Positions 58,311-64,000 of a stretch of 64,000 nt of DNA are shown here, piece by piece; position 1 is the stretch's first letter; the number at the start of each line of letters is the position of its first letter. The translations under genes were made by a program, and so were the position numbers. Source of the stretch: Pengzhenrongella frigida (GTDB lineage Bacteria > Actinomycetota > Actinomycetes > Actinomycetales > Cellulomonadaceae); contig NZ_SDWW01000019.1 in assembly GCF_004168625.1 (NCBI RefSeq), positions 1 to 64,000 of the forward strand, given 5' to 3'. The notes under the pieces were generated by a model. It had not been told where the DNA came from. It did not search any database and saw nothing but the letters and a program-made list of their open reading frames with translations.

Positions 58311-58601
58311 TCAGCGTCCGAACAGGCGGGTGGCCTGCTGCTCGGCGTCGGCGTACGACGTCGCGGCTGCGCCGAGCGCGGCCGTGACCTGGTCGAGGGA
58401 CTCCTCGACGCGCTGCTGCGTGCTGGCCCAGTCCGCCATGACGGTGCCGAACGCGCTCGCCGCCGACCCGCGCCAGCTGCCCTGCAGCTCCGTGAGGTGC
58501 CGCATCATCGCGGCCACCTCGGTGCGGATCGCCGCCGTCGAACCGCGCACCGCGGCGCTCGCGTGCGCGACCTGTTCGCTGTCGACCTCGTACCTGCTCA
58601 T
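58311..58601 (-). CDS. WXG100-family (ESAT-6-like) protein
   Basis: A 96-residue helical-hairpin protein with the central W-x-G turn in LQGSWRGSAASAF. Such proteins are substrates of type VII (ESX) secretion, normally as dimers. No EccC ATPase, second WXG100 gene or toxin gene lies near; it is alone in the window. The ATG at 58601 with GAGGGGGG upstream is chosen over 58625. The C-terminus lacks a clear YxxxD/E export signal; SYADAEQQ is the nearest match. Confidence 0.87.
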   Translation of the reverse strand: MSRYEVDSEQVAHASAAVRGSTAAIRTEVAAMMRHLTELQGSWRGSAASAFGTVMADWASTQQRVEESLDQVTAALGAAATSYADAEQQATRLFGR

Positions 58602-58694
58602 GACAGTCCCCCCTCGGTTGGCCAAGGCGCCGACGCTACGAGGGCCGGGGGGCCTTTCGCCGGCGGGCCGGACCGCGCTGGGGACGGGCGGGAC

Positions 58695-59510
58695 TCAGCC
58701 CCGCCCGGGGGACGGCTGGTGGGACGGGTCCGCCTCGGAGGCGGTGGCGTCGGAGGCGGTGGCGTCGAAAGCGGTGGAGGCGGCGGCAGGGGGAGCGTCG
58801 GACGGCTCGGCGGCGGCCGCCTCGAGCGTCGTGAGCTCCTTCTCGAGCCGGTGCAGCTCCGCGCCGACGTTCTGCCGTGCGGGTTCCTCCCACGCGGAGC
58901 CCAGCGGGCTCACGAACAGGGCTCGGCGCTGCAGCAGCTTGGTGAGGATGCGGATCCGTGCGCGGACGTAGTCCTCGACCGGGAGGTGCGAGTACTCCTC
59001 CCGGATGTCGCGCAGGTACGTCTTGTAGCGCTGGGGCTCGCTGGCCAGGACGGCGAGGTCCGCGTCGCACAGCACTGCGCAGTCGAAGTCACCCGACGTC
59101 GGCGCGTGCCGCCGCAGGGCGATCACCAGGTCGTGCACCCGCACCGCGCGCTTCTCCGGGACGCCGAGGGCCGTCAGCTCCTCGAGCGCGAGGTCGGCGC
59201 TGGCCACCTCGTCCTCGCCGCCGCGGTTCGCGTAGCTCGCCTCGTTCGCCGCGTCGAAGATCGCGCCGTGATACCACGCCGCGAGCCGTACGACCTCGGG
59301 CTCGTGGGTCTCTTCGGCCAGCTCGTCGACGCGTGCGAGCACGTCCGCGAGGTGCTTGATCGTGTGGAAGTGTCGCCCCGGCTCGGCCCAGCGCTCGATC
59401 AGCCGGGTCCCGACCTCCCGGATCTCCTCGGGGGACGCGGTCGCCCCCGTTCCCAGGCAGCTTCGCACCCAGGCGGACAACAACCACTGCGGAGCGTCGT
59501 AAACGCCCAT
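58695..59510 (-). CDS. HD-domain-like metal-dependent phosphohydrolase
   Basis: A 271-residue protein with a helical HD-type core: His pairs in HFHTIKHLADVL and WYHGAIFDAANEASYANRGGEDE supply the metal ligands, and LCDADLAVLA gives the later Asp. Members of this predicted HD superfamily group are of unknown substrate, possibly nucleotides. The last 35 residues are low-complexity (repeats of ATASDA), seen as a short GCGGTGGCGTCG DNA repeat. The ATG at 59510 follows GTGAGGC. Confidence 0.82.
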   Translation of the reverse strand: MGVYDAPQWLLSAWVRSCLGTGATASPEEIREVGTRLIERWAEPGRHFHTIKHLADVLARVDELAEETHEPEVVRLAAWYHGAIFDAANEASYANRGGEDEVASADLALEELTALGVPEKRAVRVHDLVIALRRHAPTSGDFDCAVLCDADLAVLASEPQRYKTYLRDIREEYSHLPVEDYVRARIRILTKLLQRRALFVSPLGSAWEEPARQNVGAELHRLEKELTTLEAAAAEPSDAPPAAASTAFDATASDATASEADPSHQPSPGRG

Positions 59511-59600
59511 CGACTTGCCTCACCACTACCAGGGGAACCTCGGACAAAGAATCAGCATCTTATCCCCCGTATCGGGCGGGTCCGGGGCTGATCGCGGGTG

Positions 59601-59626
59601 GTTTCCGGGGTGTTTGACCTGGAAAC
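59601..59626 (-). terminator. possible weak terminator after the sensor-kinase gene
   Basis: GTTTCC and GGAAAC form a short inverted repeat around a 14-nt loop in the 164-bp gap between the sensor kinase stop and the HD gene. There is no clear T-run. Nothing else is visible in the gap. Confidence 0.35.
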
Positions 59627-59674
59627 GACCGGATTCAGCACGACCGGAACCGTCCGGACCGAATCGGCAGAGCG

Positions 59675-61453
59675 TCAGACCAGCGGCGGGCTCGGGTCGG
59701 CCCCCCGAGCGACGCGGCGATCGCCGTCGGCCCCTGGAGCGACGCGGAGGCCGCCGTCGGTGGCGCCGGGTCGGTCGGACTCATCGAGCGCTTCGGAGTC
59801 GTCGAGCGCGTCGGGGTCGTCGAGCTCGTCGGGTGCGGGGGTGCCGTGGCCACGCGTGGCTGGGTCGACGGGCAGGCTGACGCGGACCGTGGTGCCGCCG
59901 CCGGGGGTGGGCGCGATCTCCACCGTTCCGTGGTGCGTGCCCACGATGGCCGCGACGATGGCCATCCCGAGTCCGGCGCCGCCGCCGAGCTCGCGCCCGC
60001 GGGAGGAGTCGACCCGGTAGAACCGCTCGAAGATGCGCGCGGTGTGCTCCGGCAGGATCCCGGGGCCGTGGTCGCGCACCTCGAGCACCGCGCGCGCCGT
60101 CGGGCCGGCGCCGACCAGACCGACGGCGATCTCCACCGGCGTGCCGGCGGGGGTGTGCTGAGCGACGTTGCCGGTGAGGTTGGCGAGCACCTGCCGGAGG
60201 CGGTCCTCGTCGCCGATGACGACGCACGGCGTCACGGGGGTGCCGGCCACCAGGGGCTCGAACCGGATCGGCCGCTCGACGTCGAGCGCGTGCAGGTCGC
60301 TGACCGCATCGGCGACGAGGACGGTGAGGTCGACCGACGCGGAGCGCATCGGGCGGCCGTCGTCGAGCCGCGCGAGGTGCAGCAGGTCCTCGACGAGCCG
60401 ACCCATCCGGGTCGCCGAGTCCTCGATCCGCCGCACGGTGTCGTCGACCTGCGGCTTCGTGGTCACCGCGCCCATGCGGTACAGCTCGCTGTAGCCGCGG
60501 ATCGTGGCGAGCGGGGTGCGCAGCTCGTGCGACGCGTCCGCGACGAACCGTCGCATGCGCTCCTCGGAGGCAGCCCGGGCGGCGAACGCCTGCTCGATCT
60601 GGGTGAGCATCGCGTTGAGCGCGTCACCCAGGCGGCCGACCTCCGTCGTCGTGGGGGCGGGCGGGACGCGACGGGACAGGTCGCCCGCGGCGATGGCCGC
60701 GGCGGTGTCCTCGATCTGGCGCAGCGGCCGCAGCGACCGGCGCACCGCGAGCCAGCCGGCGAACCCGCCGAGCACGAGAACGACGACGGAGATCCCCAGC
60801 AGCGCCCATCGCATCTGCGCCATCGTGGCGCTCGCGGACGTCAGGGGCAGTGCGACCGCGACCGATCCGACGACCGAGTTGTCCCGGGTGCTCACCAGAG
60901 GCAGCTCGATCACGCGCCACAGGCCGCCGTTGCCGGCGGAGGCGACGGTGAAGGGCTCGCCGCGGAGCGAGGCGACCTCGGCCGCGGTGAGGTCGGGGAG
61001 GTCGGGGACGGACGACCCGCGCGTGGTCGCGGACGGGTAGGTCAGGACGACCGAACCGTCCAGCGCCGCGATCTGGACGTAGTAGTCGCTGGGTCGCCCG
61101 TCGGAGCCACGCAGCGCGTCGTCCCCGTCCCAGGCCTGCTGGGCGGACTGCTTCGCGGAGGTCGCGAGCTGGGCGTCGACCTGGCTGATGAGCGAGCGGT
61201 CCAGCAGGGTCAGCGTGGCCAGGCTCGCGAGTCCGAGCCCGAGCAGCAGCAGCCCGGTGATGATCCCGACCATGCGCACGCGCAGGGGCACCGCGTGCAG
61301 CCGCGCCGCCCCGTCGGCTCGCAGGCGCGCGAGGTGCCCGGGTGGGGGGGAACCGGCGTCGGGCGGGCCGGCGTCGGGCACACCGGCGTCCGGCACATCG
61401 GCGTCGGGCGTACCGGCCCCGGGCGGGCCGGCGTCGGCGATGCGTGGGTCCAC
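59675..61453 (-). CDS. OmpR-class sensor histidine kinase
   Basis: A 592-residue kinase: a Pro/Asp/Ala/Gly tail made of PDAG(x) pentapeptide repeats (15-bp DNA repeat, about 61337-61440), membrane helix 1 (61-82), an outer domain (85-210), helix 2 (216-236), HAMP, HisKA with His309 in DASHELRTPL, and an ATPase domain with NLTGNVAQHTP (Asn box), DHGPGI and GGGAGLGMAI. The C-terminal 60 residues are Asp/Glu-rich. It resembles TcrY/TrcS-type kinases. GTG at 61453 is just after the stop of its regulator, 2 bp away. Confidence 0.93.
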   Translation of the reverse strand: MDPRIADAGPPGAGTPDADVPDAGVPDAGPPDAGSPPPGHLARLRADGAARLHAVPLRVRMVGIITGLLLLGLGLASLATLTLLDRSLISQVDAQLATSAKQSAQQAWDGDDALRGSDGRPSDYYVQIAALDGSVVLTYPSATTRGSSVPDLPDLTAAEVASLRGEPFTVASAGNGGLWRVIELPLVSTRDNSVVGSVAVALPLTSASATMAQMRWALLGISVVVLVLGGFAGWLAVRRSLRPLRQIEDTAAAIAAGDLSRRVPPAPTTTEVGRLGDALNAMLTQIEQAFAARAASEERMRRFVADASHELRTPLATIRGYSELYRMGAVTTKPQVDDTVRRIEDSATRMGRLVEDLLHLARLDDGRPMRSASVDLTVLVADAVSDLHALDVERPIRFEPLVAGTPVTPCVVIGDEDRLRQVLANLTGNVAQHTPAGTPVEIAVGLVGAGPTARAVLEVRDHGPGILPEHTARIFERFYRVDSSRGRELGGGAGLGMAIVAAIVGTHHGTVEIAPTPGGGTTVRVSLPVDPATRGHGTPAPDELDDPDALDDSEALDESDRPGATDGGLRVAPGADGDRRVARGADPSPPLV

Positions 61454-61455
61454 GG

Positions 61456-62208
61456 TCAGACCGCCGCCGGGGGCAGGCGCAGCACGTAGCCCACCCCGCG
61501 CTTGGTGTGGATCAGCGCCAGAGGTGACGGACCCTCGACGCCGTCGGCTCCTACCTGCGGCGCGTCGATCTTGCGCCGCAGGTAGGAGATGTAGGACTCG
61601 ACGATGTTCGCGTCGCCGCCCCAGTCGTACTGCCACACGTGGTCGAGGATCTGCGTCTTGGACAGCACGCGGCCGGCGTTGAGCATGAGGTAGCGGAGCA
61701 GCTTGAACTCGGTCGGGGACAGGTCGATCGTGCGACCGGCGCGGCGGACCTCGTGGCCGTCGTCGTCCAGCTCGAGGTCGGCGTAGCGCAGGGTCGCGTC
61801 GTCCTCCGGGTCCTCGCCGGGGCGGGTGCGGCGCAGCACCGCGCGGATGCGCGCGACGACCTCTTCGAGGCTGAACGGCTTGGTCACGTAGTCGTCACCG
61901 CCGACGGTCAGGCCGGTGACCTTGTCGGAGGTGTCGTCGCGCGCGGTCAGGAAGACGACCGGGACGTGGTGGCCCTTCTCCCGCAGGCGGCGCGTGACGG
62001 TGAACCCGTCCATGTCCGGGAGCATGACGTCGAGCACGACGAGGTCCGGGTCGACCTGCTTCACCAGGCGCAGCGCCGTGGCGCCGTCGCCCGCGGCGTG
62101 CACCTCGAAGCCGGCGAACCGCAGCGAGGTCGCCAGCAGCTCGCGGATGTTGGGCTCGTCGTCGACGACGACGAGGCGGGCCTCGGGTTCCGCGCCGGAT
62201 CTGTTCAT
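61456..62208 (-). CDS. OmpR-family response regulator
   Basis: A 250-residue regulator: receiver domain (about 10-125; phospho-Asp at about 60 in VLDVMLPD, VTKPFS) and winged-helix domain with LSKTQILDHVW and VESYISYLRRKID. It looks like the TcrX/TrcR group, but the target genes are unknown. The ATG at 62208 is preferred to 62298. Upstream, TCCCAG (62211-62216) and CTGGGA (62231-62236) form an inverted repeat directly before the start that may be an autoregulatory site. Confidence 0.93.
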   Translation of the reverse strand: MNRSGAEPEARLVVVDDEPNIRELLATSLRFAGFEVHAAGDGATALRLVKQVDPDLVVLDVMLPDMDGFTVTRRLREKGHHVPVVFLTARDDTSDKVTGLTVGGDDYVTKPFSLEEVVARIRAVLRRTRPGEDPEDDATLRYADLELDDDGHEVRRAGRTIDLSPTEFKLLRYLMLNAGRVLSKTQILDHVWQYDWGGDANIVESYISYLRRKIDAPQVGADGVEGPSPLALIHTKRGVGYVLRLPPAAV

Positions 62209-62266
62209 GTTCCCAGTTTGCGCCGAAAGGCTGGGAGTTGTCTGTACAAACCCTGCGCACCCCGCC

Positions 62267-62339
62267 CCGCGAACTCGCACGGTCCGCATCGCTGGCACCG
62301 GGTGGGGTACGAGCTCGGGCCGACCTCGCGAGTTCGCGG
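62267..62339. other. long inverted repeat between pspA and the response regulator
   Basis: CCGCGAACTCGC (62267-62278) and GCGAGTTCGCGG (62328-62339) are perfect 12-bp inverted arms, 49 bp apart. It could end the pspA transcript or bind a dimeric regulator. There is no T-run. Confidence 0.6.
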
Positions 62340-62356
62340 TGCGGTCGGGGGCGCGG

Positions 62357-63076
62357 TCAGTCCTGGGGGCCCTTCAGGGCCGCCAGGCGGGCGGCGATCT
62401 CGGCGTCGGCCGACGAGCTCTCGAGGTCCTCGAACTGGGCGTCCAGGGACGACGACGCGAGCTCGGCCTGGCCGGCGACGCGTGCCTCCTCGCGGCGCAC
62501 CTTCTCTTCGAAGCGCGAGACCTCGCTAGTCGGGTCCAGCATGCTGATGGACGAGACCGCGTCCTGGACCTTGGACTGCGCCTCGGCGCTCTTGGCCCGC
62601 GCGACCAGCGAGTCGCGGCGCTGCTTGAGGTCGGAGAGCTTCTCCTTCATCCCCGCCAGGCCGGTCTTGAGCTTCTCGACGACCTCGTTCTGCGAGGCGA
62701 TCATGGGCTCGGCGTCCTTGGCCTCGTTCTCGAAGCTGATCTGCTTGCCGAGCGCGACCTTGGCCAGGTTGTCGAACTTGTCCGCGTCGACGGTGTTGCC
62801 GGAGGTGCGCAGCGCGTCGGCCCGGCTGGAGGCGGCGAGCGCCTTCGTGCCCCAGTCCCTGGCGGCCGCGAGGTCGGCGGAGTGGTCCTGCTCGGCGAGC
62901 CGCAGGTTCCCGATCGTCTGGGCGATCGCCCCCTCGGCCTCGACGATGCTGTTCGAGTAGTCCCGGATGAGCTGGTCGATCATCTTCTGAGGGTCCTCGG
63001 CGCGGTCGAGCATCGCGTTCACGTTGGCGCGCGTGAGCTGGCTGATACGTCCCAGGATGGTCTGCTTCTCGGTCAT
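62357..63076 (-). CDS. pspA: PspA/IM30 family membrane-stress protein
   Basis: A 239-residue coiled-coil protein of the ESCRT-III/PspA family that coats and repairs the inner membrane under stress. MTEKQTILGRISQLTRANVNAMLDRAEDPQKMIDQLIRDY is the diagnostic start, with long heptad helices after it. The ATG at 63076 gives this start; the Ala-rich frame upstream is not part of it. TPM-domain and PspA genes are often neighbours in Actinobacteria. Confidence 0.93.
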   Translation of the reverse strand: MTEKQTILGRISQLTRANVNAMLDRAEDPQKMIDQLIRDYSNSIVEAEGAIAQTIGNLRLAEQDHSADLAAARDWGTKALAASSRADALRTSGNTVDADKFDNLAKVALGKQISFENEAKDAEPMIASQNEVVEKLKTGLAGMKEKLSDLKQRRDSLVARAKSAEAQSKVQDAVSSISMLDPTSEVSRFEEKVRREEARVAGQAELASSSLDAQFEDLESSSADAEIAARLAALKGPQD

Positions 63077-63176
63077 TTCTGAGCCCCTCGTTCGATCGGT
63101 GGGTGCGGTGGATGCGGTGAGTGAAACGGGTGCGATGGGTGTGGTGGGTCGCGCGGGAGTCGGATGACGTGAGTCG

Positions 63177-64000
63177 TCAGAAGCGGCCACCTCCGCCGCC
63201 GAAGCCGCCCCCGCCGCCGCCGAAGCCCCCCCCGCCGCCGCCGAAGCCCCCACCGCCGCCGCCGAAGCCGCCGCCCCCGCCGCCCCAGCCGCCGCCGCGA
63301 CCGCCGCCGCCGCCGCCGCGGAGCAGGCTGTCGAGGAGGATGCCGCCGAGGATCAGGCTGCCGGCGTTCGATCCGCCGCCGAGCCCGCCCGGACCACCAC
63401 CGCGGCGCGACTGCTCGAACGCCTGCACGTCCTGCTGGGCGAGGTGCTGGGCCTGCGCCGCGAGCTGGTCGGCCCGCTGCGCGCAGTCCAGCCCGCGGGG
63501 AGGATCGGTGCCGGCCAGGGACTCGGCCTCGCCGAGCAAGCGCTGGGCCTCGGCGAGCCGGGTGCGGGCCTCGGGTCCGACCGCGCCGCGCCGGGTCTCG
63601 ATGTAGTCGGAGACCGCGCGGACCCGGGACCGCAGCGGGCCGACGGCGGCCGCGAGCTGGCCTCGCGCCCGCTCGGCCTGCTCGGCAGCGCCGCGGGCCG
63701 GCTCGAGGGCCTTGTCCAAGGTCGCCTCCGCGGTGCGCAGGTCGCTCAGGAGCTTCAGCGGGTCGCTGCCGGGACCCGCAGCGCGGGCCGCATCCCGGGC
63801 CGCACCCGCGGCGGCGGCCGCGGCGCCCACCGCGGGATCGCCCGGTGCCAGCCGGGCGACGTCGTCCAGGTCGGCTCCGAGCGACGCGATGCCGGCGGTG
63901 ATCGCGGCCGTGGCGCCGGCGAGCTCCTGCCCGGCCCGGTCGATGGCATCCAGCAGGCTCACGCTCTGCGCGACGGCGTTCTCGGCGGTGCGGGCGGCGA
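63177..64000 (-). CDS. C-terminal part of a TPM-domain membrane protein (runs off the window)
   Basis: The last 273 or so residues of a larger protein; the frame is still open at base 64000, so the start and the probable TPM domain and membrane helix lie outside. The visible part is an Ala-rich helical region (AENAVAQSVSLLDAIDRAGQELAG and after) that looks like coiled coil, then a long Gly-rich tail with FGGGGGG repeats ending in GRF. A GTG at 63962 could be taken as a start, but the context argues for an internal codon. TPM proteins of this type sit beside pspA. Confidence 0.75.
   Translation of the reverse strand, partial: AARTAENAVAQSVSLLDAIDRAGQELAGATAAITAGIASLGADLDDVARLAPGDPAVGAAAAAAGAARDAARAAGPGSDPLKLLSDLRTAEATLDKALEPARGAAEQAERARGQLAAAVGPLRSRVRAVSDYIETRRGAVGPEARTRLAEAQRLLGEAESLAGTDPPRGLDCAQRADQLAAQAQHLAQQDVQAFEQSRRGGGPGGLGGGSNAGSLILGGILLDSLLRGGGGGGRGGGWGGGGGGFGGGGGGFGGGGGGFGGGGGGFGGGGGRF

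Noticed and set aside
63180..63330. Plus-strand proline-rich frame opposite the Gly-rich tail
   Set aside because: It is the antisense of the FGGGGG repeats of the TPM-domain protein and has no start signal.

Overview
The window is GC-rich DNA from an actinobacterium of the order Micrococcales, most likely Cellulomonas or a close relative. This rests on Lsr2, the mycothiol glycosyltransferase MshA, the SenX3-RegX3-PhoU phosphate system, CarD followed by ispDF, a DUF3263 protein, a lone groEL behind CIRCE elements, and many genes whose start codon lies 6-8 nt after a TANNNT -10 hexamer (the leaderless arrangement common in this phylum). No integrase, transposase, phage gene or CRISPR array was found.

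Left third (1-26 kb). An ArsR repressor, an MFS exporter and nadC are joined by 4-bp start/stop overlaps. lysS, a 57-residue membrane protein and lsr2 follow and end in a strong bidirectional terminator. A D-xylose locus comes next: xylB and xylA on the minus strand, a divergent ROK repressor (XylR), and a ChvE/GguAB-type sugar ABC importer. Two copies of one 23-bp operator tie the two halves into one regulon. A lactonase-family beta-propeller protein with odd internal repeats and a 555-bp gene-free stretch with a duplicated palindromic element lead to mshA and gpmA. Then comes a complete phosphate module (phoU, senX3, regX3, pstSCAB) with 11-bp-period PHO boxes before pstS and, less clearly, before phoU.

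Middle (26-45 kb). An LpqE-like lipoprotein, carD, ispD, ispF, cysS and rlmB keep the gene order known from Mycobacterium tuberculosis. A block of an alcohol-dehydrogenase-like oxidoreductase, a sugar-lactone/alditol oxidase, a TetR regulator and a PLP amino-acid deaminase sits between ispF and cysS. An alpha/beta hydrolase, a DUF4032 kinase-like protein, an MsmK-type sugar-import ATPase, otsB/otsA for trehalose, a Ser/Thr kinase, a membrane protein, a DsbA-like thioredoxin and tRNA-Thr(TGT) follow.

The most unusual part is 45.1-50.7 kb. A LuxR-type response regulator and a histidine kinase are divergent. They are bracketed by two copies of a near-identical 16-bp palindrome, one before a 67-residue protein and one before a small secreted protein. 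The latter gene is followed by a SipW-like (Ser/His, ER-type) signal peptidase and three more exported proteins. All four exported proteins share a pattern of two cysteines plus a beta-rich segment. I read this as a regulated export or surface-assembly module with its own peptidase and propose it as the candidate undescribed system.

Right end (50.7-64 kb). This holds an SGNH hydrolase, uracil-DNA glycosylase, DUF3263, a LytR_C protein, a membrane-anchored GH15-like enzyme, groEL, DUF4031, a lipoprotein esterase, a lone WXG100 protein, an HD-type phosphohydrolase, an OmpR-type two-component pair, PspA, and the C-terminal part of a TPM-domain protein that runs off the window. Across the window several genes end in short tandem duplications that span or directly follow the stop codon.
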